7,264 bases of DNA from Eutrophocola sp965661105 (GTDB taxonomy: Bacteria > Pseudomonadota > Gammaproteobacteria > Pseudomonadales > Pseudohongiellaceae). Positions within the stretch are counted from its first letter, which is position 1. Each line of letters begins with the position of its first letter. Positions 1 to 5,935 of the stretch are shown piece by piece. Below the pieces are notes generated by a model that saw only the letters and a program-made list of their open reading frames with translations, was not told the origin of the DNA and searched no databases. The translations under genes and the position numbers were made by a program. The stretch is from positions 1 through 7,264 of the forward strand of contig CBFICR010000107.1 of NCBI GenBank assembly GCA_965661105.1, in the 5' to 3' direction.

Positions 1-233
1 CCCCGGGTTCTTCTGTAGCGTACATAAGCCTCAACGAAGCGTTCATCCGACTGTAGATTCTCGTCCCGTAATCGCTCCAGCGCTGGCAAGATTACGTCGC
101 TGGTATCCAACTCCGGGTATTTTTGCGTGAGCTTTTGAAGTAATTCATGGAAGGACTGCTCCCGGCGAGCCAGCAAGTTCATTGCGGCCCGTCGGACAGT
201 AATTTCAGGTTTTTCATCTGTATGTCGTGGCAT
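1..233 (-). CDS. recX: RecX, RecA regulatory protein (partial, 3' end beyond window)
   Basis: RecX binds the RecA-ssDNA filament in the cytoplasm and limits RecA activity. Only the first 77 codons are visible; the gene runs off the left edge. The translation starts MPRHTDEKPEITVRRAAMN and continues with the helical RecX pattern: LLARREQSFHELLQKL, a run of acidic and hydrophobic residues, then LRDENLQSDERFVEAYVR followed by Arg-Arg-Thr-Arg-Gly. This matches the family signature in which a short 'D-x-RF' helix precedes an 'R-G-x-G-P' turn. The ATG at 233 is the first start after an in-frame TAG at 252-254, but no good Shine-Dalgarno precedes it; Met18 is the only other early choice. The gene follows recA by 89 bp on the same strand, the usual recA-recX arrangement, so it is probably expressed by read-through from recA. 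The identity is firm from sequence plus context. Confidence 0.9.
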   Translation of the reverse strand, partial: MPRHTDEKPEITVRRAAMNLLARREQSFHELLQKLTQKYPELDTSDVILPALERLRDENLQSDERFVEAYVRYRRTR

Positions 234-298
234 GGCTGAAACTAATACAGACTAATAATGCAGTTATTCGTTCTGGAGAAGCTATTTACCTTCGTAAC

Positions 299-322
299 CC
301 CGGTAACCCTGGTTATCCCGGG
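299..322 (-). terminator. Stem-loop just after recA stop, possible recA/recX attenuator
   Basis: Immediately after the recA TAG, the minus strand can fold CCCGG, a 2-nt bulge, TAACC, a very short AG loop (in practice the closing pair opens to give 4 nt), GGTTA and CCGGG. The stem is GC-rich, but no run of T follows it; the next bases are GTTACGAAGG. It could therefore be a weak attenuator, an mRNA 3'-end stabiliser or a pausing element, not a full intrinsic terminator. In E. coli a leaky hairpin between recA and recX keeps RecX low, so the position is suggestive. The function here is inferred. Confidence 0.4.
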
Positions 323-1396
323 CTACTTGGCCTCCGCTACTTCAGGTTCAGCACCCTCTTGCGGAGCGATAGCCTCAACTTCACCTTTCTTTTTCGGCTT
401 GGCGAGTAATTTTTCCCTCAGTGCCAGCTCAATTTCCTGCGCCGCAGCTGGATTCTCCTCCAGCCAGGCCATCGCATTTTTCTTGCCCTGACCAATCTTG
501 TCGCCCTTGTAGGCATACCAGGCGCCGGCTTTTTCCACCAGGTCATGCTGAACACCCAGATCAATGATTTCACCCAGGCGGGAAATTCCCTTGCCGTAGA
601 GAATCTGGAATTCAGTTTGTTTGAATGGCGGGGCCACCTTGTTCTTGACCACTTTAACCCGTGTTTCGTTACCCATTACCTCATCACCTTCCTTGATGGC
701 ACCAATTCGGCGAATATCCAGACGTACCGAGGCGTAAAATTTGAGAGCGTTTCCGCCAGTGGTGGTTTCCGGTGAGCCGAACATAACGCCGATCTTCATA
801 CGAATCTGGTTAATAAAAATCACCAGGGTATTGGAAGTCTTGATATTGCCTGTCATTTTTCGCAATGCCTGGGACATCAGACGGGCCTGCAGGCCCATAT
901 GGGAATCGCCCATGTCACCTTCGATTTCTGCTCTTGGGGTCAATGCCGCCACCGAGTCAATGACCACCACATCTACTGCACTTGAGCGCACAATCATGTC
1001 GCAGATTTCCAGCGCCTGTTCACCAGTATCCGGCTGACTTACCAGCAGGTTATCGACATCGACGCCGAGAGCCTCAGCATAGATGGGGTCCAGTGCATGT
1101 TCTGCATCAACAAAAGCACAGGTGCCGCCCAGTTTCTGGGCTTCCGCTATAACCTGCAGTGCCAGTGTTGTCTTGCCGGAAGATTCCGGGCCGTAAATTT
1201 CAACAACACGGCCACGGGGCAAGCCACCTACGCCCAGGGCAATATCAAGGCCAAGGGAACCGGTTGAAATGGCAGGCACGGCAATGGTTTCGGAGTCTCC
1301 AAGACGCATCATGGAGCCTTTACCAAATTGCTTTTCTATTTGTGAGAGTGCCGCAGAGAGTGCTTTTTCTTTATTCGAATCTTGTTGTTCAGCCAT
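323..1396 (-). CDS. recA: RecA recombinase / SOS co-protease
   Basis: RecA polymerises on single-stranded DNA, catalyses ATP-dependent homologous pairing and strand exchange, and stimulates LexA self-cleavage. The protein has 357 residues, against 353 in E. coli. Visible motifs are Walker A GPESSGKTT (69-77), the catalytic glutamate in VDAEHALDPIYA (Glu99, equivalent to E. coli Glu96), Walker B VVVIDSVAAL (143-152), loop L1 EGDMGDSHMG (159-168) and loop L2 from NQIRMKIG to TTTGGNALKF (about 196-220). The C-terminal tail first carries a basic KPKKK and then an acidic Glu-rich stretch, as in proteins whose tail restrains DNA binding. The frame is open up to an ATG at 1522, which would add 42 residues with no RecA similarity. 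I chose the ATG at 1396 because MAEQQDSNKEKALSAALSQI aligns with the normal N-terminus. An AAGGA lies 12 nt upstream, a long spacing. recX follows. Confidence 0.98.
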   Translation of the reverse strand: MAEQQDSNKEKALSAALSQIEKQFGKGSMMRLGDSETIAVPAISTGSLGLDIALGVGGLPRGRVVEIYGPESSGKTTLALQVIAEAQKLGGTCAFVDAEHALDPIYAEALGVDVDNLLVSQPDTGEQALEICDMIVRSSAVDVVVIDSVAALTPRAEIEGDMGDSHMGLQARLMSQALRKMTGNIKTSNTLVIFINQIRMKIGVMFGSPETTTGGNALKFYASVRLDIRRIGAIKEGDEVMGNETRVKVVKNKVAPPFKQTEFQILYGKGISRLGEIIDLGVQHDLVEKAGAWYAYKGDKIGQGKKNAMAWLEENPAAAQEIELALREKLLAKPKKKGEVEAIAPQEGAEPEVAEAK

Positions 1397-1672
1397 TACC
1401 GGTTGGAATCCTTGAGGGTTAAAGTTTAAATAATCTAGTCGCTGGAAATTAGCTTGTTCTGGCAAAATAACGCAGATGATTTCTTCGAGATCTGGCCAAA
1501 AAAGGTCGTGCTTCGCTTGCATTCATTAAAGCAGATAAAGCGGTTTTATTCAAAATAGAAATCACTTTTTCAGCCCCCTGTTGGCAAATATAAGCATGAA
1601 AAAATTGGAGCCTTATTTTTATATAACGTAGAATCAGTCGCTAGTTTTCCCAGCCAATCTGCCGACACTCTT
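1397..1672. promoter_or_regulatory. Divergent recA / mutS intergenic region
   Basis: This 276-bp AT-rich spacer must hold the promoters of recA (minus) and mutS (plus). I searched it by eye on both strands for the gammaproteobacterial LexA operator (CTG-N10-CAG) and found none; the nearest is CTG-N11-CAG at 1459-1475. For mutS, a TATATA/TATAAC stretch at 1620-1627 could be a -10 box, but no convincing -35 lies 16-18 bp upstream of it. No gene is supported here: the 42-codon in-frame extension of recA shows no recognisable features, and the cinA/pncC gene often found beside recA is absent. Confidence 0.6.
1525..1553 (-). promoter_or_regulatory. Candidate recA promoter
   Basis: On the minus strand TTGAAT (1553-1548; 4 of 6 to TTGACA) is followed after 17 bp by TTTAAT (1530-1525; 5 of 6 to TATAAT). 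Transcription would start near 1518, leaving a leader of about 120 nt. If it is used, the far-upstream ATG at 1522 would lie outside the transcript, which agrees with the shorter recA start at 1396. The region is AT-rich, so chance matches are likely. Confidence 0.35.
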
Positions 1673-4243
1673 TTGAGCAAATCATCCACCCAGCACACTC
1701 CCATGATGCAGCAGTACCTGAAGGTCAAGGCTGAGCATCCTGACGAGCTTTTGTTTTATCGCATGGGGGATTTTTACGAGCTTTTTTACTCCGATGCCCA
1801 GAAAGCCTCCAAACTTCTGGATATAACGCTAACCGCTCGCGGTAAATCTGCCGGCACCCCTATCCCCATGTGCGGCATCCCCTATCATGCCGCCGACAGA
1901 TATCTGGCCAAACTTGTCGACGCTGGCGTTTCCGTAGCGATATGTGAACAGATTGGAGATCCCGCCACCAGCAAGGGACCGGTTGAGCGCAAGGTTGTGC
2001 GTCTGATCACGCCAGGCACGCTCAGCGATGAGGCACTGTTGAAGGAAACCCGCGATAACCTATTGCTCGCCCTTTACCCGGATAAGGACTGCTGGGGCAT
2101 CGCGACGCTGGACATCAGTAGTGGTCGCTTCCTTGTTTCACAAGTGCCCAATGAGGCCTCGATGCTGAGTGAAATAAGCCGCATTAACCCGGCCGAGATT
2201 CTTGCTCCGGACGCCTTTTCACTGCCTGATGAGATTAGCCGACATCGCGGTCTGCGCCAGCGACCTGGCTGGGAATTTGACCTGGATTCAGCCATTCGAT
2301 TGCTTAAACAGCAATTTAACACTGACTCACTGGAAGGCTTTGGTTGTGCTGACCTTAATGTCGCTTTGCAGGCGGCAGGATGCCTGCTCAATTACGCTCA
2401 GGAAACCCAGCAAAATCAGCTACCGCATATCCAGTCTATTCGTGTTGAAAACAGTGATGACAGCCTGGTGCTCGATAGTATCAGCCGTCGCAATCTGGAG
2501 ATCGATCGCAATCTGGCTGGCGGATCTGAAAATACCTTGCTGGGCATTCTCTCTTGTTGCGCCACCCCAATGGGTACGCGCATGCTTAACCGCTGGCTAC
2601 ATCGCCCGATTCGAAACCACGAGCAGATACGCCTGCGCCAGAATGCCATTGCAGCACTGCTTGTTGATTATCGTTTTGAAACTTTGCATGACATGATTAA
2701 ACCTGCGGGTGATCTTGAACGTATTCTGTCCCGCGTCGCCCTGCGCAGTGCGCGGCCCAGGGATTTGTCCAATCTAAGGGATGCATTGGCCATTTTGCCC
2801 GCTCTGCAGGCTCAGCTTGGCGAAATCGATGCACCACGTCTGAATGTATTGTCTGAAAATATCCAGCCCTACCCGGAACTCAGCAAGTTGCTCGAGGCGG
2901 CGATCTTTGAGAATCCTCCAGTAGTCATTCGTGAAGGAGGAGTCATTGCCGATGGCTTTGACCAGGAGCTTGATGAGCTGCGTCAACTGAGCAGCAATGC
3001 CGGAGAATTTCTATCGCGCCTGGAAGCTGAAGAAAAACAACGCAGCGGCATTTCAACTCTCAAGGTGGGATATAACCGCGTCCATGGTTACTTCATTGAA
3101 ATCAGCCGTATGCAATCAGGCAAAGTCCCTGCTGACTATATACGACGCCAGACCTTGAAGAATGCGGAACGATTTATTACGCCACAACTCAAGGAGTTTG
3201 AAGACAAGGCTCTGAGTGCACGGGCCAAATCTCTGGCTCGTGAACGTCTCTTATACGATGAACTCCTTGAAACCATTGCCAAAGACTTACCCTTCCTCCA
3301 GCAAACCGCTTACGCGCTGAGTGAACTGGATGTGCTGGCAAATTTCGCAGAACGTGCGATAGCCCTGAATTTGAATTGTCCGCAGTTAAGCGACGAACCT
3401 GGCATCAGTATCAGTCAGGGGCGCCACCTCGTTGTGGAACAGGTGATGGAAGGCAGTTTTGTGGCCAATGGCATCAAGCTGGACTCTGACAGTACCATGC
3501 TCGTCATTACTGGTCCCAACATGGGGGGTAAATCCACTTATATGCGCCAGACCGCACTGATAATTCTGCTGGCCCATACCGGTTGTTACATCCCGGCCGA
3601 GTCGGCGCGAATCGGCCCCATTGATAGAATCTTTACCCGCATTGGTTCTTCAGATGATCTGGCCGGTGGGCGCTCTACTTTCATGGTAGAAATGACTGAA
3701 ACGGCCAATATTCTGCACAATGCTACCGCCCGCAGTCTCGTCCTGATGGATGAAATCGGGCGCGGCACCAGCACTTTTGACGGCCTCTCGCTGGCCTGGG
3801 CCAGTGCTGTTTATATCGCCTCGGAAATAAAAGCCCTGACACTTTTCGCCACCCATTATTTTGAGCTTACTGCTTTACCCGATCTTTATCCTGGCATCAG
3901 CAATGTACATCTCAATGCCACAGAGCATGACAAGGGCATTGTCTTTCTACATTCAGTAGAGCCCGGGCCTGCCAATCAAAGCTATGGCCTCCAGGTTGCT
4001 CAACTGGCCGGAATCCCCTCTTCCGTTATCGACAGGGCGCGTAAGAAACTCTCCCAGCTTGAGCAGGATGATCGGCAATCCTCAGCGTCATCAAGCTCCG
4101 TCGAAACAAGACAGGCAGAATTGTTTTTGCCGCAAATCCAGCATCCTGCAGTGAATCTACTCGAAGAAATCAATGCCGATGACCTCACGCCAAAACAGGC
4201 TCTGGACATGCTCTATCGACTCAAGGAAATGCTGGATAGCTAA
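1673..4243 (+). CDS. mutS: DNA mismatch repair ATPase MutS
   Basis: MutS recognises mismatches and small loops after replication and, with ATP, recruits MutL. The 856-residue protein is near-identical in length to E. coli MutS (853). The mismatch-wedge motif is FYE at 34-36 within RMGDFYELFY. The ATPase domain has Walker A GPNMGGKST (614-622), then SSDDLAGGRSTFMVEM, Walker B LMDEIGRGTSTFDG (Asp693-Glu694) and the TLFATHYFELT histidine motif. A linker contains QAELF (814-818), fitting the beta-clamp-binding consensus QxxLF, and the end TPKQALDMLYRLKEML matches the C-terminal tetramerisation helices. The start is TTG at 1673; it is preferred because SKSSTQHTPMMQQYL matches the family N-terminus, although no Shine-Dalgarno is visible. 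The other in-frame choice, ATG at 1703, would remove the usual first ten residues. mutS is divergent from recA and is followed 137 bp later by fdxA. Confidence 0.98.
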   Translation: MSKSSTQHTPMMQQYLKVKAEHPDELLFYRMGDFYELFYSDAQKASKLLDITLTARGKSAGTPIPMCGIPYHAADRYLAKLVDAGVSVAICEQIGDPATSKGPVERKVVRLITPGTLSDEALLKETRDNLLLALYPDKDCWGIATLDISSGRFLVSQVPNEASMLSEISRINPAEILAPDAFSLPDEISRHRGLRQRPGWEFDLDSAIRLLKQQFNTDSLEGFGCADLNVALQAAGCLLNYAQETQQNQLPHIQSIRVENSDDSLVLDSISRRNLEIDRNLAGGSENTLLGILSCCATPMGTRMLNRWLHRPIRNHEQIRLRQNAIAALLVDYRFETLHDMIKPAGDLERILSRVALRSARPRDLSNLRDALAILPALQAQLGEIDAPRLNVLSENIQPYPELSKLLEAAIFENPPVVIREGGVIADGFDQELDELRQLSSNAGEFLSRLEAEEKQRSGISTLKVGYNRVHGYFIEISRMQSGKVPADYIRRQTLKNAERFITPQLKEFEDKALSARAKSLARERLLYDELLETIAKDLPFLQQTAYALSELDVLANFAERAIALNLNCPQLSDEPGISISQGRHLVVEQVMEGSFVANGIKLDSDSTMLVITGPNMGGKSTYMRQTALIILLAHTGCYIPAESARIGPIDRIFTRIGSSDDLAGGRSTFMVEMTETANILHNATARSLVLMDEIGRGTSTFDGLSLAWASAVYIASEIKALTLFATHYFELTALPDLYPGISNVHLNATEHDKGIVFLHSVEPGPANQSYGLQVAQLAGIPSSVIDRARKKLSQLEQDDRQSSASSSSVETRQAELFLPQIQHPAVNLLEEINADDLTPKQALDMLYRLKEMLDS

Positions 4244-4260
4244 GTTGGATCTAGCCAACT
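4243..4260 (+). terminator. Weak stem-loop after mutS
   Basis: AGTTGG and CCAACT flank a six-base loop (ATCTAG) right at the mutS stop codon, followed by CCTTTAATTT. The stem is only 6 bp and the T-rich tail is interrupted, so termination would be partial at best. Some mutS transcripts may continue into fdxA. Confidence 0.35.
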
Positions 4261-4268
4261 CCTTTAAT

Positions 4269-4297
4269 TTACTAATTCCGAATCTATCAGGTAAAAT
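4269..4297 (+). promoter_or_regulatory. Candidate fdxA promoter
   Basis: TAAAAT at 4292-4297 matches 5 of 6 of the -10 consensus. The hexamer 17 bp upstream, TTACTA at 4269-4274, matches only 3 of 6 of the -35 consensus. The site lies in the 137-bp mutS-fdxA spacer, which otherwise shows no gene. The low -35 score keeps this tentative. Confidence 0.3.
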
Positions 4298-4380
4298 GTC
4301 CGCTTTTCGAGCAATAGAGTCCCCCTGTTCTTCGTCAGTCATACGGATGCCGGGGAGTATAGGGAATAAGGAGAATAATA

Positions 4381-4713
4381 ATGACCTTTGTCGTTGGTGA
4401 AAACTGTATCAAATGCAAGCACACTGATTGTGTGGAAGTCTGTCCTGTTGACTGTTTTTATGAAGGCCCCAACATGCTGGTCATCAATCCGGATGAGTGC
4501 ATTGACTGCGCCCTCTGTGAACCTGAATGCCCGGTTGATGCCATTTATGCTGATGACGAGTTGCCGGACGATCAGAAAGAGTTCCTTGAGCTAAATGAAG
4601 AACTCGCCGAAAAATGGGAAGTAATCTCCGAAATGAAAGAGGCCCTTCCCGATGCAGAAGAATGGGCAGGCAAACCCAATAAACGTGAGTTTCTGGAAAA
4701 AGACTGGCCGTAA
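4381..4713 (+). CDS. fdxA: FdxA, seven-iron ferredoxin ([3Fe-4S][4Fe-4S])
   Basis: This is a small soluble electron carrier of the Azotobacter vinelandii ferredoxin I type; the partner enzymes in this family are generally not known. It has 110 residues against about 106 for the Azotobacter protein. The cysteines follow the 7Fe pattern. By analogy Cys9, Cys17, Cys21 and Cys50 bind [3Fe-4S], and Cys25, Cys40, Cys43 and Cys46 bind [4Fe-4S]; Cys12 is the free cysteine near the cluster. Motifs are CIKCKHTDCVEVCPVDCF (9-26) and DECIDCALCEPECP (38-51). The rest is an acidic, helical C-terminal extension ending in EFLEKDWP. The start is well supported: AAGGAG at 4368-4373 sits 7 nt before the ATG. 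It follows mutS on the same strand and converges with rpoS, with 68 bp between the two stop codons. Confidence 0.97.
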   Translation: MTFVVGENCIKCKHTDCVEVCPVDCFYEGPNMLVINPDECIDCALCEPECPVDAIYADDELPDDQKEFLELNEELAEKWEVISEMKEALPDAEEWAGKPNKREFLEKDWP

Positions 4714-4747
4714 AGGCTCTTGCAAGTCAAATATAAAGCCCATTATC

Positions 4748-4788
4748 AAAATAGCTGAAAGACAGTTGAGTAAAGTGTCTTTCAGCTA
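4748..4788 (-). terminator. Strong intrinsic terminator of rpoS
   Basis: AGCTGAAAGACA (4753-4764) and TGTCTTTCAGCT (4776-4787) are perfect inverse complements around an 11-nt loop. One further T-A pair (4752/4788) makes a 13-bp stem. Read on the minus strand, the hairpin is followed by TTTTG, fitting an intrinsic terminator for rpoS. On the plus strand it is followed by AAACAATAAC, so it would work less well for fdxA. The 5' arm contains the last rpoS sense codon and the TGA stop. Confidence 0.85.
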
Positions 4789-5756
4789 AACAATAACTCA
4801 AGATTCAGGCCTTCCCTTTCTATTAGGCGTTTTAATTTTTTAAGTGCCTCAATCTGAATCTGCCTGACACGCTCGCGGGTCAGGCCCACTTCTTTGCCAA
4901 TGTCTTCCAGCGTACTGGATTCAAAACCGCGCAACCCGAAACGTCTGGCCAGTATTTCACTTTGTTTTTCCGGCAACTGATCTATCCAGTGTTCCAGGCT
5001 CGACTGAAAATCGTTTTCCTGATGCTGGACGGCTGGATCACTGGAGTCAGAGTCCGCCAACACATCCATCATTGTCAGCTCCTGATCATTAGCTAAAGGG
5101 ATATCTGCAGAACTGGTATGGATATTATTATGTAATAGCTTTCTCAGTTGCTTCAGGGGCTTGCCGGTGCGCTCACAGATTTCTTTTTCACTGGGTATAC
5201 GGCCTAATTCATCGGACAAATCTCTAATTGTTTTCAGACAGGCATTCAGGTCTTTCATCACATGTACCGGCAAACGTATAGTGCGACACTGGTTCATCAG
5301 GGCCCGGTCAATATTTTGCTTGATCCACCAGGTTGCGTAGGTCGAAAAGCGGTAGCCTAGTTCAGGGTCAAATTTTTCGACTGCACGAATAAGCCCAAGA
5401 TTGCCCTCTTCTATCAAATCCAGCAGAGATAAGCCCCTGTTCAAATAACGCTTTGCTATCGTCACCACCAGACGCAAGTTGGCTTCAATCATCAGATTCT
5501 TGCTTTGCCGGTCTCCTCCAACAACTTTTCTCGCCAATACCAGCTCTTCTTCAGCAGACAACAATTTTCTGCGCCCGATTTCATTGAGATAGAGAGTGGT
5601 AAAATCAGGCAGCCTCGATGAGGGCTTCAGCGATTGGCTGTTTTCAGAATGCAGGCTTTCAAGGGGTGACGACTGTCGCAATTGAGAATGAGAGTCATCA
5701 TGTTTGAGCAGGATGGGTGCGGGGAGTGTGTTTGGAAACTTTTTTCCATTATCCAT
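4782..5756 (-). CDS. rpoS: RNA polymerase sigma factor RpoS (sigma38)
   Basis: RpoS directs RNA polymerase to stationary-phase and stress promoters. The protein has 324 residues (330 in E. coli). Region 1.2 is TTLYLNEIGRRKLLSAEEEL (53-72). Region 2 runs NLRLVVTIAKRYLNRGLSLL onward through DLIEEGNLGLIRAVEKFDP, RFSTYATWWIKQNIDRA and RTIRLPVHV (93-166). Region 3 follows, and region 4.2 is TLEDIGKEVGLTRERVRQIQ (282-301). Lys168 in VMKDLN matches E. coli Lys173, a residue used in RssB-dependent proteolysis. The RpoS-type ending GLNLELLFS separates it from RpoD. The first 50 residues are Ser- and Lys-rich and show none of the acidic character of E. coli RpoS. The start is sound: AAGGA at 5768-5764 lies 7 nt before the ATG. 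nlpD is upstream on the same strand, the classic nlpD-rpoS pair. Its own promoter and a repeat-bearing leader precede it. Confidence 0.97.
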   Translation of the reverse strand: MDNGKKFPNTLPAPILLKHDDSHSQLRQSSPLESLHSENSQSLKPSSRLPDFTTLYLNEIGRRKLLSAEEELVLARKVVGGDRQSKNLMIEANLRLVVTIAKRYLNRGLSLLDLIEEGNLGLIRAVEKFDPELGYRFSTYATWWIKQNIDRALMNQCRTIRLPVHVMKDLNACLKTIRDLSDELGRIPSEKEICERTGKPLKQLRKLLHNNIHTSSADIPLANDQELTMMDVLADSDSSDPAVQHQENDFQSSLEHWIDQLPEKQSEILARRFGLRGFESSTLEDIGKEVGLTRERVRQIQIEALKKLKRLIEREGLNLELLFS

Positions 5757-5785
5757 ATTTAAGTCCTTTTAAATATTAGTTTTGG

Positions 5786-5839
5786 AACTGTTGTCGTTTA
5801 ATTACAGTTGTTTAATTGCAGCTGTTTAATTACAACTGT
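5786..5839 (-). promoter_or_regulatory. Alternative stem-loops in the rpoS 5' leader
   Basis: In the predicted rpoS mRNA, ACAGTTGT (5839-5832) can pair with ACAACTGT (5811-5804) as a perfect 8-bp stem with a 20-nt loop. The same segment also contains AACTGT (5809-5804), which can instead pair with ACAGTT (5791-5786) across a 12-nt loop. The two folds share bases, so only one can form at a time. A small CAACT/AGTTG hairpin with a 4-nt loop lies just upstream (5847-5860). The complementarity is seen directly; any regulatory use is inferred. The downstream fold ends 18 nt before the AAGGA ribosome-binding site. Confidence 0.4.
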
Positions 5840-5862
5840 TTAATTACAACTATCCAGTTGCA
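5793..5862 (-). repeat. Tandem 14-bp repeat in the nlpD-rpoS spacer
   Basis: Four adjacent 14-bp copies lie at 5793-5806, 5807-5820, 5821-5834 and 5835-5848. On the plus strand they are GTCGTTTAATTACA, GTTGTTTAATTGCA, GCTGTTTAATTACA and ACTGTTTAATTACA. A fifth, degenerate copy, ACTATCCAGTTGCA, is at 5849-5862 and matches the fourth at 9 of 14 positions. The core TTTAATT is constant in the first four. The array lies between the predicted rpoS start of transcription and the ribosome-binding site, so it would be transcribed as part of the leader. A 14-bp period is not a multiple of three and there is no ORF here. Confidence 0.9.
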
Positions 5863-5898
5863 GTATTCAATATTCCACCTCATCACATCCACTTTTTC

Positions 5899-5926
5899 AG
5901 TATACACCAAGTCGGTTTTCTGTCGA
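5899..5926 (-). promoter_or_regulatory. Predicted rpoS promoter (sigma70 type)
   Basis: On the minus strand TCGACA (5926-5921; 5 of 6 to TTGACA) and TATACT (5904-5899; 5 of 6 to TATAAT) are separated by 16 bp. The -35 begins 10 bp after the nlpD stop codon. Transcription would start near 5892, giving a leader of about 135 nt that carries the whole tandem repeat. In E. coli the main rpoS promoter lies inside nlpD, so additional promoters within nlpD are possible here too. Confidence 0.6.
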
Positions 5927-5935
5927 TAAAAAAAA

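Noticed and set aside
741..1037. 98-codon plus-strand ORF inside recA, and other antisense ORFs in recA, mutS and nlpD
   Set aside because: They are shadows of strongly conserved coding frames with no recognisable domains or ribosome-binding sites.
1459..1475. LexA-like box CTG-N11-CAG upstream of recA
   Set aside because: The spacing is 11 instead of 10, and the flanking T and A (CTGT...ACAG) are missing.
1397..1522. 42-residue N-terminal extension of RecA from ATG 1522
   Set aside because: It has no RecA similarity. The ATG at 1396 matches the family start, and a candidate promoter would begin transcription downstream of 1522.
2202..2696. 164-codon ORF in another frame within mutS
   Set aside because: It overlaps conserved MutS sequence completely; its composition is typical of a frame-shifted shadow.
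5793..5862. Repeat array as a CRISPR or replication iterons
   Set aside because: The copies are contiguous without spacers, and there are no cas genes, replication gene or DnaA boxes nearby.
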